Positions 14,368-29,062 are shown, counted from the first letter of the stretch. The stretch: 64,000 bases of DNA from Prostheceraeus crozeri (GCA_907163375.1 CAJQUW010007290.1:62001-126000); one strand, 5' to 3'. Numbers and translations are program-made. The notes: generated from the sequence alone by a model not told the origin.

Positions 14368-14720
14368 TATGCTCCAGTTGTAGGTCTTTCAGATTTAGTC
14401 GAAGAGAAATAGGATGGTAATTCCGGAAAAACAGACGGCACAGCGCCGGATTTCAATCTTCGCAGTAGTTTCTTTCGACGTTCACCGAACTTTTGAAACC
14501 TACTCTTGTTCGAGTCCGTAATATCAGTTAAAAAGTCCGATTCCTTGAAATGATGTGAGCACAATCGTGAATACTTGGTCGGCACAAAGTTTTCACGAGA
14601 TAGCCATAGTTTCAGAATCTGAGGATTCTCCAGAGGAAATCGATGCAAAGTTGCAGTCGTATTTTCTAACTCCGAGTCGTATCGCGTTTTGCAGCCCACT
14701 GCACAACACTTGTAAGGCAT
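14367..14720 (-). pseudogene. THAP-domain protein fragment (transposase N-terminus)
   Basis: The ATG at 14720 opens a typical C2CH THAP zinc finger: start MPYKCCAVGC, then LHRFP, a Trp in KLWLSREN, a Pro in FVPTKYSRLCSHHF and the following ESDF. These are the Cys, HrFP, W, P and C-x2-H positions that define the fold, spread over about 85 residues. The frame ends after about 117 codons with a Ser/Thr-rich tail. THAP domains bind DNA in P-element-type transposases and in host transcription factors. The transposase-like C-terminal fragment immediately downstream makes a transposon remnant more likely than a host gene. An upstream in-frame ATG exists at 14813, but the domain starts at 14720. Confidence 0.7.
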
Positions 14721-14813
14721 TACGGCGTTGGATAAAGTGTGAAACAGTGAATCTGCTAACTGTGCATTTCGCTCACAGGTGATGTAATATAAGGGAAACA
14801 TGTGGTGAATCAT

Positions 14814-17800
14814 CTATTCAGCTTCCCATCCTAACGCCTTTTACTTAATGTGCTGACCAGCGAGCAACTATCATCAAGCGAGCCAAAACCTGTCCTCTGT
14901 TCAGGCAGCCTCTCATCGTACAGCGAGAGGAAGAAATTTAGGGAATGTCCATTCCAGGTGTTATTATCTAGAATTCCATGGGTCTGTACATCAGTCACAA
15001 TTACGTAAGAATCCTCTTCACATCTGTGTTCACACACCTCTCCACTAGAGTAAATAACTCGTCAATCGCCTGCCAAACTAATGATACAACCGGCCTTCAT
15101 TCAATGAGTCACATAACAGAGGATGGGAGGCGAGAGAAACTGTATACTGCATCCAGGCGTCATTCATTTGCTCCCGGTCTATCGTGCTGTTTTCACTTTC
15201 ATCAGTCAGCTGAGCACCAGCGTTAATACATGTAGCTACATCGTTCTGCGGTCTTAAGCATGAATTTTCAAAGCTTTTGACGACACCTCCAGTTGTTCAT
15301 TCGTGTTTTGGAGATTTAGAGGATTCTGTCGTATTTCGATGTTCACAACCAATTTTCGTACTATACCGGCGCTTTTTTCATTTTGGAAATAGTTCTCCAT
15401 CTTCATCGCTGGACGTTTTGATTCACATCTTTCCGACTCATCGACCTATAGTCTCTCCATCTTCGCTGAAAACCATTAAGTTGATGTGACTGATATTATC
15501 GCCGAAAAGTCATTTGAAGTGATTTCAAAATGTGATCAAATATTAGAACTACATACCGCTGCAGTCGAATAATCGAATAAAGCAAGGTGAATCTCCGAAG
15601 GAGGATTGGAAAACATGGAAATTATAATGTGAGTTTTTTATGGACCTGTTCAATGGTCAATTGCGTCATGCTACAATTAGATCCGCGTAATTTTAAAAAT
15701 CAGACAAATACAATTTATGATATTCACTTTTCATACATGTAACGTGTAATTCGTGTATTCGCTATAGCTCGCAAATGTGGTAATCGGAAAAACATTTATG
15801 TCCATCTATACATACCGGAATTATGTAACAGAGTATGTAATTGAATTACTAGAATTTGTGTACAGTATGTTAAGAAATCTCTTAAATAATAAATTTTAGC
15901 GATAAATGTAAAAATACTTAGGAAGATAGTACAATAGATGGACAGAAATGTGAATTTCCGATTACTGCATTTGCAAACTATATCGATAAAATATAGACGT
16001 AAAATATAAAAAACTTTTTCGAATGTTGGATTTGAACGTAATGTCGACTTTCAAACTCCAAAAGTCAGTATACTTAAATCTAAAAGATAAAACACCAAAG
16101 TTGTTGAAATCATGTCTTTTGTATCAATTCACATGTCAGGTTGATCCTGATGCCCAATAGGCAAAAAGACAATTTCACCAACGAATAAGTGAATACATAA
16201 AAGGTAACACGGCAGTAAGCACTCACTTAAGTAGATGTACTGCATGTAGCAATAGAATACACAACTGCTTTGAAGTTGAATATCAAGGTAGAAATAACTC
16301 AGAATTCTATTAGAATCATTGAAGCTATCAAAATAAATGAAAAATTACCTACATTGAATAGAGCAATTATGATATAGAGGAAAATCAGTGTTTATAAAAA
16401 TCTTTTAATAAATTTACAGTAGAAGACACGAATTACACTCTCGAGAATTGAATATAATAAATTGCTATTGTTTGATTGTTAAAATTATATGCATACAATT
16501 GTAGTATGACGCAATTTGAACAGTGAACAGACCCTTAAGTACAGTATTTTTAATGAAAGCAATTCACTTTGCATGTATAATATGAGTTTCATTGATTCTT
16601 TCATTTTTAAGTACTGTTCAAAACCTTAAATTCGGTAGCTTTGAATCCTGATGGATGCTTTGATACATCCACCGGACTCAAAATTACACTTGCTTGAGGT
16701 TCGATCGGCATTTCCATTATTTCTCATTGGTTGTAAAGTATCATGAAAATTAGTGCTCGTCTGAGTGCATTGAAAGTTTGAGACCATCACTCTCTCGTCC
16801 TCTGGTGGAATTTAAAAGAACGCTACTTGAATGCATCCGTAATAATTATTATACCTGATGTTACTATTTATATATTATGTATTTATTAACTATTATATAT
16901 AATAAAATACAATTATTATAACATGGATATTGTTGAATTGTCTCAATGCTGCAAACGCAGGTTTTCATGCAGGATTTGTCGTTGGCATATTAATGGGATT
17001 TAGGGCGACAGTTTGATGGCGCTATGTCGATGCAACGTCATTGGCCCGGCATCGACGAATCAGGAACCATAACTGTGTCGACCCAATGTCGACGCGACGC
17101 TGCTGGCCCGGCAATGTTTTTTTCACAGGGTCATACTGTTAACAGACAGACACAAATCACAGATCTCGTATTTCGTTGGATTTCATACAATGTGTTTCAT
17201 TGCAAGATAAAGTAATTTTAGTGTCTTGCTTACTTATCAGAATAAAAGACTCATAACTGACACATCGAAGTTTGGAAAAGTATTATTTGAGTATATTTGG
17301 CTACGAATTCGATTATTATGAATTATATGAACATCCTAACTAATTCCTGACGAACTTACCATCATTTGAAAAAGTCAAAAAAGGAAGATTGAGATGTGCC
17401 ACTCCCAACCACGTACAATGCATATAACGCCCAAAGACGGAATTGATTTTTTTTTGAGAAAATCAAATTTGAAATTAGTTCCAGTGCTACATTTGATGTT
17501 TTCTTTGTAACTGATTTTCCGGGGGAAGCCATTTCTAAACACTTATCTTCTGGCGCGGAAGCTAAAAGCTCTGTTATGAGTTTCCTATCATTTATAGAAC
17601 TGCCTCACTTCCAATGATACTCAAGATTGTTCAGCATTATTTTTTATAATAACTCTTTTGGTTTTATCTCTTAAACTTCATGTGCCCTCAATTTCAAGTT
17701 TGTTTGTAGACTATAATTCACGTGTATTTTAGAAACATTTGAACGAAGCTTGCATTTGTCATCCCGAGAAAAAATTCAAGAGAACGGTCTGTTCATGAAC

Positions 17801-20800
17801 ATACGGCTACATTTGACAAACTCGCATGTTAGCAGTGCACATTCAGAATTCATTCTAATCGTCAGATAACAATGGTTTCCAAACATCGCCTGAATGCGGA
17901 TCAGAGTCAACTGTCATCAACTACCATCAACTGTCTAGGAAATTCTAGCAAGCAATGAAATGTAGAGCAACAGAAATGCAACGCATGACTAATGCGATGT
18001 GCAACAACATCTTCGCGGAAAATATGTAACATTATCTGGACGGAAGATAAAGTACATGGACAATTCCAAAGCTAAAAATATTGGTTTCTATAAACAATAC
18101 AGTATCAATTCGTTAATCCAAACGCGTTGGTTCTGAAAAGTATTACCGGATTATCGAAGTACGTGTTTTCCATGCTGCTTTAAACATATTAACTTTATGT
18201 AGACATAGTTTTGAATAACAATCGTCAACCTTTGTTATTAGTACCTACTTTGCATACATAGATGTACTTTCTTATTTGCCAACAGATTTTGCTATTATAT
18301 ATTTTTATCGGTGCTGTTATCATCATTATTTGAGGCAAAAATTTCGATTGTCAATTTTTGTTGCATCCACTCGTGGAGATATTGACTTCTAGAAAAAGTA
18401 ATGAAAATCTTTCCCCACACCGCCACAATTATTGATAATTGCAATTTAGGAATTAGTGTATGTACTTCCTTTTTTAGTTTTAACTCATCATTAATTGCGC
18501 TCTTGCAGCAAGTGATGTCTAAGAAAGTTTCATCAACTGAAGACAAGTACTAAGTCTTAATCAGTACGTTCCTTGTTACTATCGCAACCTTGCAATTTAG
18601 ACCTAATATTGAAACTGTCTGAGTGAAGCTATTAATATCGTTCATGGAGAATGCGACTTATGATGCTGTAGACTGCCTTAAGGAGCACGTATCAACTAGG
18701 GAAATGATATTTCATCTTTAATAAACTGCAAGCTTGGAGACTTTTATGTTGTGCGGCATTCACTCTTTCCATTAAATGTTTCTGTTGCTATTGCTTAATG
18801 ATATTAGCATCAGACATGCATATGCATGTGAACGACTTTCTTCATAAAGTTATTGATTACCCACTGGCTAACAAAATTGATAAATTTGCTACATACTCGG
18901 TGAAAATCAGTAACTGTTTTAGTTAGCATCAACATTTATCAAATTCAAAAGGTGATATTTCAGCAGACTCATAACACAAAAATTTCGAAATACTCAGAAA
19001 GAATTTATCTTGCATTTGAAAAAGGAAACTCATTGAAAAGCAATTGCATTTTGGTCTAACTTTATTCATTTAAATAATGAGCTAAAGCGTGCCAATGATA
19101 ATTATTTGCTGACTCATGCACATTGTAGATTGTTTATTATATACAAGTAGTTATATTCAATATACATGTAGTTGATAGTCATTGTCACTGACTGTTACAC
19201 CACTGACGATCGGTATTCATAAACTTAAAATGTATCAAAAGTGAAACTATTCTCTTGGATGTCATCTGTTGCACCACTGATTTGAAATGATAAGTAATAT
19301 GCACAATTTGAATAATTAAGTAAGCATATTGAAATTCGTGTTGCGTATAGAAGATAAATGATTTGAGCTTAAATGGCTTCACACTCCCGAATTCAAACAA
19401 AATCGAACTTGGTGCCAAATTAGACACGAGAAGAAGATGATAGGCGTTGAAACGCATCGTGTCAATCTACACCACTAACACGTGTTCGAAAACGTGGCTT
19501 GAAAATATGTTTGAAAACAATATCACGTCTTTAAAGCAACTTTAAAACCTGGTTTTAAGCAGCAATATATCATTCTTCAAATTATGCATTTTGCTAGATG
19601 ATAAACAGTTATTCTCTCTATAAATAGTTATAGTTATTTTCTCTATAAATGTATAAGTAAAATGCCTGTGCTACTGTGAATACAAATTAATAAGTATTAT
19701 TGAGCAAATGCATAGCTTGTAACAATCAGGCTCGTCTAGCACCAAATGGAAGTAGTTATTTAGTATGCTGTTAAAGTCAGGGCTTATTGGCTTGCATCAG
19801 TGAATCCTCAGTCAAAAATCTTTATTTCAAAATTTTCTAAATAGAGAAACAAAAAGAAACTCCTTGAAGAAGAGATCATGTTTTAAAAAGCGCCATTTTC
19901 AAGACATGGTGCCGCTACACAAATTTGAATAGCGATCCGATATTTCTGTAGCCAATGTAATAATTGACAATAAGTGATAATTTGAAGCAAACTAGTCTAT
20001 AAATTAAATTACTGTGTAAACACATTTTTGCAACCATGCAAGCATCTTCAGAAACTGAAGCTCCTCCAGGTATGCTGCTCCGCCTGTCGGAATGGGCTAT
20101 CTAGAGAACTGATTTAAATTTGTGTCATACGATGATAATCCAAAGCAAATATATGTATATTTGAGTTTCATGACATTTTTGCACATCTATCAATTTTAGT
20201 GGAAAATTTGTGCAAAAGTCCAACTGAGTTAATAAGGATCGCAGACTTAGATAATTTGACAACTATATTCCATAGCAGCCGCATGAGCGGTGTGCTGAAG
20301 TCTGTGTGCAATGTACATCTTTCTGGTCAGATGCGCAAGCGGAGAAATAACTCTGCAATGTTTCAGAAAATTGACATCACCTATAGGTTCCGTGTGAGCT
20401 TTCTTTTATCTTAAATTATTATATTTCCATGCTTTCATAGACTTGAACATATTATTAATTTTACCCAATTGATACACTAAGTCTTGGTAAGGAAACAGTG
20501 CAGATGATGTTCGTGGATCTTCATCAACTCGTTGTTATAGCAGTGCAACAAGACAGTTTTTAATGCATTCGCTGAGATCGTGGATTTTTACAACCTCAAT
20601 GTCAGCATGACATCAATTATGAACATTTCCACTTCTTCTGAACAAGGATGTCATTAATTTTCAATCATCAGTGAATCACTTTGTCCTCTTAAAGCGAAAC
20701 AAAACGGAGTTTGACAAGTACAAGTCTAGAAAAACAGACAATAACATGTATGTGCATGTAAATAAATAATGGAGAACATCAATGAACTGAGATTATTTCA

Positions 20801-23800
20801 GAACACCAACTCGTCAAATAGCAATTTCAGAGAATCAGACAGTTGACAGAAAAGCAACTAAAAAGAAACTTTTGAAAAGAATGCATGTTTCAAATGAATT
20901 TTAAACGAACGAATGAAATTTGAAGCTCGAAAAAAGAAACTCCATCTCGGGTTTTTGGATTGGAAACTCATTTCTTTGGAAATCTTCTAGATCTTATAAA
21001 TATTTATTTCTCACAAATGTTGATGCAATTCCATTCTCACATAGTTTCACGAATAGTCTGTGCAACTGATTTGATCAATATTTTTTGTATTGTTCTGCTA
21101 AAATAATAGTGGGAATTTTTATTTCTTGCTTGCTTTAACTCTTTCTCTATCCTTTCATTTAAACTGAAGATTTTCAGAAATAAAATGAAGCATTAGAGGT
21201 GCTTCAATTTTATTTCTTAAGTAACAAGGGATCATCAAATCAGTGCAATGCTATACTATGGAGAGTTAGTGACAATTGAAACTTTGTTAATGCATCATGC
21301 TAAGCTATTACAAGATCAAAATTTAATTAAAATATGTATCTCATGGCCATGATAGAACGATTATATATAGCTGACCAAGATTAAAATTGAAAGCTCCACC
21401 CACACAGATTCGTTTTGAGCAAAAACAGCGCGAGCGACAAGGCGGGGCCTCCTCGTCTCTCTCTCTCTCTCTCTCTGATTTTAATTTACTGATTAAAACC
21501 AAATAGGTGTATTTGAATCTTATTCTAATATATGTAGTCTTAGGATGTACATGCAGTGCGCTTAAAATGCGACTTGTATAAATGACTTGTTTGTATTTTT
21601 AGCACATTAAGTAGAAGTAATTGAAAGTTATGTGTACAGAAAACTAACTGTATCATGATCAATAGTAAGGTAGTATTTGGCAGTTCCAAATTAGCAAATA
21701 CACTGGCGCAATGAACATACCAAAAGGAAGGATGCAAGTGTTGAACCATGTGGGATGCCACATTCATTGTCGATTTATTTGATGAACTGTTCCCAACCTT
21801 GACTTGATGTGCCTTCCATTAATCGTACACGTTAAGATAGAAACACTATAGACAGAGGCCTACAGATAAACGTACAATTGGATTATTTTCTGCATTTTCA
21901 CAGAAATTTGAAATGCAGCATTTTTTCAGATTGGTTTATCCATGAAGGCAAGAACTTAGATACGGTCGTTTTAGAAATTTTGTTAGGGATCGAAAATTGC
22001 TTTCATTGTCAGGTCTTCACATCTACATGTATACTGCACATGCAACTGCAATTTATGACACGGATGTCATTTGTCAACAACTTTTCCAAAATAAACTTGA
22101 AAAAATTTTCACATGGTTCGAAAGCAGCGAACTTTTGCTATCAAAAAAGTAAGTCTATCCCAGACCGGCAGATTGGACACATGCGCATTGCGCACATTGA
22201 CTATGTATAGTCAAGGTTTGACCGGGGCGAACGACAAGTGCATGTAGGAGCATTCATTTTCATTTCTTACATGTACATGGACCCACAGCTTCGTCGTACA
22301 TGCAAAAGGAGCTCGAGAGACGCACTGCATGTACCATGAACCGCCTATGGGAGGTGTAGGTGTCCAGCATGTATACGTGATGCTGAGCTTATTGGTAAGA
22401 TCAGAAATACGCCATGCAACTGATAAGAAAAAACCCTTACCTAGAAAAGTTGAAACTATAGAGGTACAGTACATGAGATTGCAATTTAATACTTCTCGTA
22501 TTTGGTACTGAGGTGATGACCTTACATATATAGCATTCTGTGCATCTCGGATGTAAGTAGTTCGATATTTCAATGATATTTGGATGTCTTGGCGTCGGTG
22601 CAAGTGTTTGATCATTGCTTATCAAGTAGTACGACAAACAAGTGAATTGAAACTTGATGCATTAACTAAGCGCGATTTCATAGTTGTTGTCAAGCATCAG
22701 AGGATGGACAGCTATGAATATGGTATCTGAGCATGCCTGTGCGTTGTGGACGAAACAGGACAAGCAATTGTTTTTTTTTCCTATTTTTTGAATTAAAGTC
22801 TGTTTTGGGAGAAAACTTAAGGACCGAATGCTTTATCCTTTCTGAAATCGTTTCATTATGAATGACCTCCTGTGTCAGATCTTCCAGAGTTTTAAAACCA
22901 GGTTTAAAGACCGCTTTGCAAGTTTTTCGTTTTGTTATAATTTATGCCTCTTTTGGATGTCTTTTGATATAATTGATATAAGAAACTTGCAGCATGCGGC
23001 AGTCATGTCCTGCGTTTTTGTAAATGGTGTTATGTATATTATCACTGCATAATTAGTGGATATCATGGCTGTCTAAGCACTAGCGATGGATACTTCTGAA
23101 AGCTGGTAATATGCTGGTAATGATAATTTCATTCGATCATCTGCGCGGCTGGCAGTTGGTGGTTGCATCTGCCTGCACGCTCGCACCTTACGACGTTGTA
23201 GCAACTTCTTCCCCTTCTTTCTTTGCTTCACGCTAACTGATCATATCCATCTTTTACACATCCACATAGTTCCTGCTGCCTATCTGTTTGAGCTGCTACG
23301 GACCCAGAACTCGCCCTGGTCTGCTCTATCGAGTACCTGCAAAATTCCCTGTGTATTTTACAATCTTTTATTGGCTAATAGCATCCCTATGACCCGGTTT
23401 GCTCGTACTCGTTGACGACATGTACGACACAACAGCTTCCTGCTTCATTTTGAAGCTTCAACACGGCGTTCTTTAGTATCAACGACATTTTCGCTACTTA
23501 ACAGCAAAGTAATCTGTGTACCTACAGCCACCCAATACGTCATCCATGAGTTATCGATTCAATCACTGTTTTAGTCAACGTCAGTGTTCAGCTTCCCAAT
23601 GAACGATTACCCTGCTACAATGTTGTTGACACCGGTCATCATTACTCATACAACATGCATCGCATGTTTGGACTTACAGTCGAAAATCTTTTGCAATGTA
23701 GCGCTAGTGCAACCGCCTGCTTTTTTCATGTGCATTTTCTTCTTACATTTTTGAACTGCAATGTACTCACCGATTTTAAATATGTGAGGCAAATCAACAG

Positions 23801-24280
23801 CTATTTTTATTATTTTCCTTATTATTTATGTTACCAAATTCAATGCTTACTAGGCATTGGTACATCAAGGGTCTGAATCAAAAACTTTCCTTTAAATGAG
23901 TCATGCTTACCTTACGAAAATAACAATACCAAATGAATGCTACCGTCCATCTTCCCTTTTTATTATGCGATTAGATCTATCTGAGCCACGAAAGCCCTTA
24001 ATTGGATATACATAATTTCCACTCTTTAGGAGGCTTACGTATCATTAAGCGACGTTCAATTTACTTTAGCCCTCTATTATCACATTTGACAAATCAATTG
24101 TACAACAAGTACACCAAATTGCTTACTTATCTTATTATTCATGAGGCACTACATAATACATTCGGCATCGTCTCGGCCCGAGCATCTGTTTGTGAAGTCT
24201 CATTCGTCAGTTCATGTCAGCGCAATTCAGGGCCAATAGGGTGCAGATGGACGAAACAATCAGTCAAGTATTAAACTCAA
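14814..24280. other. Long gene-poor stretch
   Basis: I found no supported coding exon or RNA gene. It includes a degenerate tandem repetition around 17.02-17.12 kb (TGGCCCGGCA with a GTCGA-rich spacer, twice), a TC microsatellite at 21.46 kb and several AT-rich patches. Open frames near 14978, 21878 and 22211 look like chance: odd composition, no domain, no start context. Confidence 0.5.
21456..21476. repeat. (TC)n microsatellite
   Basis: An uninterrupted run of about ten TC dinucleotides. Confidence 0.95.
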
Positions 24281-24823
24281 ATGCGTAGCAATTCACTAAT
24301 ATTTGAAACAACCAGCATGCTTCAAAGTATTGTCATTTCCGTTTTGATTGTGGCAGCTACAGTTAACGGAAAGAAAGCAATCCACGAGAAGGATGAAGCT
24401 CAGAACAAATTGATAGAATCTCTATATGATGCTATGGAAGAAAAAAATCTTAAGAAGTATCAAGAAAATTTCGCCAGCAATGAAGAAGATGAGAGTGCCA
24501 ATCGTGACACGGACGACATGAACTACTCGCAATATGCACCTCCTAGGAACAACTATGGCACATCACGGATAATCCCTTCGGTTGTATTACAAAGACGCAA
24601 GGCAGATGGAACGTACGTCATCAATTTGTATAATTCCCTTTACTTTCGACTGCCTCGTCCTAGACCCAGCAGAGCAGCGGAACGTCGATATGGATATGGA
24701 ATAGTGTTTCCCAGACCTCAACAAAAGACACGGTTGCCATTATTCAACAGAGCGACAAATAGTTTACCATTTTATCCTCCGAAAAAATTTCATCGAAATT
24801 GGAGGAACTTCATTTTTAGATAA
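24281..24823 (+). CDS. Putative small secreted protein or peptide precursor
   Basis: This 180-codon single-exon frame starts with ATG and ends in TAA. Met13 (24317) begins a textbook signal peptide: hydrophobic SIVISVLIVAATV, then a small-residue site before KK. Starting at Met13 would give a 168-aa secreted product. The mature part has an acidic, helical first third (about residues 33-80). The rest is basic and rich in Arg, Pro, Tyr and Asn, with dibasic or tribasic sites (residues 105-107 and 135-136) that could be processed. It ends NWRNFIFR. Base composition and codon choice look coding, unlike the surrounding DNA. I do not recognise the family. A neuropeptide precursor, matrix protein or antimicrobial-type peptide are all possible. 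No consensus AATAAA was seen close downstream. Confidence 0.6.
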   Translation: MRSNSLIFETTSMLQSIVISVLIVAATVNGKKAIHEKDEAQNKLIESLYDAMEEKNLKKYQENFASNEEDESANRDTDDMNYSQYAPPRNNYGTSRIIPSVVLQRRKADGTYVINLYNSLYFRLPRPRPSRAAERRYGYGIVFPRPQQKTRLPLFNRATNSLPFYPPKKFHRNWRNFIFR

Positions 24824-25790
24824 CAGATTCATAAAAGGAGGGACTGATCACTTTGTTCTTATAATTATTGTTTGAATATATACTATTGTGTGTAAATAAT
24901 ATCTTTCCAATTCTTTGCAATACAAATCACGAACTTACTGACAGCAGAGAAAGTATGGGTAAAGTAATAAGAAATGAATCCTCGGTCACAGTTCAAAATT
25001 CACAAATGGATTAGATGCTTCAATTGAAGTGCTGAAAATCAGTGGCCTCTTTAAGAATCTCAATTATTAACATGCACTTAAGAATAACTGTGCAAAATGA
25101 TGAATCTGTTGGTCCAGGGGGAGCTATTGACACTTTCTTCCTAAATTCGCGCACAAAGGGCTTAAGAGCTTGGATTTGTAGATCTTGAAACGCTGAATAT
25201 AAAAATCAAATTCTTGAGTGTCACAGCCAGTCGCTTTTGGTTGTAGTTAAGGTTAAAGGATTTCCATTGGAATCCCATGGTAAAATTCAAGAAATATTTA
25301 TGGATTGTGAAACACTTGGCAATTTTCCTACATTTTCTTTTGCAGAAAAGAAACTTTTATCAGAATGTCATGAAATCTGAAACATAATTGAGCTCAGAAC
25401 ATCAACTTCGATATAAAAGTTGAAGTGAGTCACATGATTCAGTATTTGATGTCTGAAAGCCTCTAGAAAACCGATAAATTACTTGTTTTGACTTAATTTA
25501 GGTGATTTTAATCATTTTTGTCTCCAATGTTCATTTTGCCGTAAATGAAATCCGAAGAAGCTTTCAATTCGTAATTGGTAGAGTATGAAAGCACACAGTT
25601 AAGGAATTTTTGTATTCAATTGGTCAGAATTGTTGGATAGCTATGACGAAAGTCAATCATTTGATTCATTTCTCTGTCCGAGATTCTGGCAACTTCGGGC
25701 AGGAATGCGGTAGTGGATCAGCCCAGCTCAACTGCTTGTCACCCGCTAAAATCTCCTATAACTTATAAGCAAGTCGCATGTCATTGCATA
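24824..25790. other. Non-coding stretch
   Basis: Probable 3' flank of the small secreted-protein ORF, followed by AT-rich DNA. Nothing else was recognised. Confidence 0.5.
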
Positions 25791-26308
25791 CACTGTAACT
25801 CGCTGGATACGAAAACTACATGCAAACATGTACCAAATTCACATACAATTTGAAACTAACATCTGATACGAGATTTTGCGTTCATAAATTTTCATGTGTT
25901 TTTATTTCGGATTGATAATATGCTTAATTTCAAAATTACATAATGCAAAATTGTTGATGGTTGAATAGTTGTTGATTATTCATGAAATGCTTTACACTTA
26001 CATGTATTAAAATCGAAAGTATGAAAATTGAAAGTATGACTCTTGAATGTCATTATCTCGCTACTTACAAAACAGTAGTAACATTAGTGTGATCTTTATT
26101 GACAAAAGGCCTTAAATCAAGATACTTTGGACATGATTGATGCTTTCTTTTAACATTGTGCTGGTATGGCTTTCGTATGTAAAGCATGACACATTTGAAA
26201 TAACATACGAAAAGCATGCAACTGTATACCGAGAGAATACAGAAATATACAAAAAAATACTTTGGTATGCACCCTTCGTATGTGGTTGGTATTGAGCGAT
26301 TTACAGTG
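25791..26308. mobile_element. MITE copy 1 (CACTGTAA ends), 518 bp
   Basis: The ends are inverted: CACTGTAACTCGCT at 25791 and AGCGATTTACAGTG finishing at 26308. The left flank is TA; the right flank TT may be a mutated TA. The body is rich in CATACGA/TCGTATG words. The whole element is an inverted copy of the one at 29063-30044, lacking about 490 bp of its interior. No coding capacity. Confidence 0.72.
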
Positions 26309-29062
26309 TTTATGCCCACACGTCTCTGTGTGAACAGTTCAATAGGATTCTTATGGTTCTGAGCGAAGGCTCTGGACGCGTATGAATGGAGATTCCACGC
26401 CGCCCCAGGTGTGAATGAAAACACATGTAATTTTCACACCAACGTGAAACTTTTCAGGGGAACCGGAGTTTTTCTTCTTTTCCTTTTCCAGACGGATATT
26501 CCTTGCATATTCCTTGGATATATAGGTTCCTCGCATACAATTGCTCATCGGAAGAACAGTCCACGCTTGTGGTGTTGATATTAAATTACTGTCTTTTTCT
26601 TCCCCTGAGAATGTTTCCCCCGTAGATCTTTGTCAATATTCGAACTGAAGCTGCAGTGATGCGATACTGCCTCACTCTTCTAATGGACTTCATCAAATTT
26701 GCGTTTACACCTCTGCTAAGATGTAAACTACAGCTTGTAGAAAAATTTATTTACCCCTCTTTTTCCAAGGGAGAAATGAATAACATTCTCTCTAGCTCTC
26801 TCTGATCATTGAAAAGAAGATCATAGCACCAGCCAGCATGGAGCTCGTCCTATCTGGTCTCAATTCTCAAACAAGTGTGACATGTTTTGTGTGTATATCA
26901 GAAAAATCTAACATGATTGCCTGATTAGGTAAAGAAAATCATTCACCCTGATGCCAAACCCAAATAAAACGTATTCTAGAATATCACAAAATAATTGTGA
27001 ATTGTAGAGCAATTAACAGTGCAAAAAAGAATCTATTTAGAGGCATAAAATAACAATGGAAAACAGGGACATTGCAAAGCATTGTTAATGAAAAATTGAA
27101 TAATGCAAAGAAAGTAAGAATTTAATTATAAATATGTTTTTTTCATTTTATTAATGATGTTAATTAATTTAATTTCAACTCATTTAATGTGATGTTTTAT
27201 AATTAATTTTATAAAATTGATAATTAATGATAATTCATAATAATAACTTTTGTAATATGATAAATTTATTTTAATATTTCATATATAATTTATTAATAAT
27301 ATAGTACATAAATTATATTATATGAGGAACAAGTAAACCGATACGGAAGTTAACAAAAAATATACTTCTGTCTAAAGGATAAATAAAAACTAGAAAAGAA
27401 TGCAAAATGATGATATAGACGAATGCTGAAAATAAAATGTAGGTTAGCCCTTATAGGACTGGTTTTGCGCTCTCCTATTAGCAGACTGGGAAGTTATTAA
27501 GGAATTTATTTATGATTTATGTTTCAGCCCGAATTCCAATGTGTAATGTTCATCTCGTCCCTTTTTTGCATGGAACATTCACATCATTTTGATTCTACTT
27601 ATTTTACTATCATTACTTGATTATTTCAGATTGTCAATATATTGTCAAACTCAAATGAAATGAACAATAACCCGACATTCAAATTAGTGCTAATTGTCTT
27701 AACAGAGATAATGAATTTTTAAATTAGGAAATCACTCTATCTCCTGCAAGTAATTTAAGTGAAATGAAAATATTTATAGTTTCCAGACGTTTACAGTATT
27801 CACTCATTCTCGGGGGAAATCACGATAAAATGATGAAAATGATGCCTACTTTCATGCAAATATGAATGAACAACATTCAGAATTGCTTCATTTCAAATCA
27901 ACCCATTGTGTCAGAAGAGAGACAGACGTCTGAATGACTTTTGTCTCAGCTAGGCGTTGCTCGTATCTCACGGCCTATAACCACGTTCCTTTGCACTTTT
28001 AGAATTGGTCAATCCGCGTCTGTTCTCTGTTTTCTAGGACATGCCTCAGTTGAATGCACATGTATTCAATAAGCGAATGTTAGCAAATGTTAATTGCTGA
28101 TAATGCAATTGTCACCTAGCATTACAGTATTAGCCGTGACTTTTAAGTTTGTACAAATTGTACCGACAAAAATTACTTCAAATTTTGAATTCAAATTTGA
28201 GAAATTGATGCTTCTATCAGTGCTACGTAATTTTTGAGTATGTTGTAAAGCATTCTAATGCCATAATTTGAATTCATCCAATAAAAAGAGCGCAGCACCT
28301 CACAGCGCAGTCCCAAATGAACAACCGGTAGGTATATAGCGGAAACCCGTTAACTGAAATAACCGTGTTAACTGAGTGCGTCCAACATGTTGATTCAAAA
28401 AGAATGCTGCTAGTCTGGTGTAAGGCAACGGTGACCTTTGTTCCCATTCCAGGTGGACAGGGTGGTGCATGACACATTTTTATGCGGGTAAAGGAGTCGT
28501 GTTGCTCAATTCATTCGTCTTGGATAAAGCTAATATTATTTCAATAAACGTATAGTGAATGATAAGACTATACAAAAAATCCTCAAAAAAGATGATAAGA
28601 TGGTGCAGAATGAAAGCAGAGAGAAATGAGGGGGAAGGATAGCTAAGTCAAATGGTTCATTGGGATATAAATATAGAATTTAATTTGCATAAGTGACAAG
28701 ATCAGCAAACTAAAATATGATAGTAAACGATACTCAATGTCAATCAATCGGAGATTACAATGAAGATCCGAGTTAGAAAGAATATAATTGCCAACTCACT
28801 CACGAGTCAATGCGGACATCTATTGACCGTGTGGTGGTCTTTGAAGATCTAGTCAAACGTTATCAACATCTCTTCGTCTCCTATTACAGTTGACAATGTC
28901 CTCATCAGTGAAGACTCCGATACCAAGCTCTTTGGAATTGTTTTCAAGGTAATACCAACTGAACACTTCAGAGTGACATGATGAAGGCAAACATACCCGT
29001 CGACTTTTACCACCTCGTTAAATTCGCCAATCTTATTATAACAATGTCATTGTCCGCTTCTA
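26309..29062. other. Gene-poor stretch with an extreme AT tract
   Basis: No gene was recognised. About 27120-27330 is almost pure A/T. The region separates two oppositely oriented copies of one MITE family, so the 3 kb could fold as the loop of a large imperfect inverted repeat. Confidence 0.5.

Noticed and set aside
22211..22637. 134-codon minus-strand frame and overlapping frames
   Set aside because: Starts are weak, composition is Cys/His/Tyr-scattered without a domain, and three frames overlap on both strands; likely chance.
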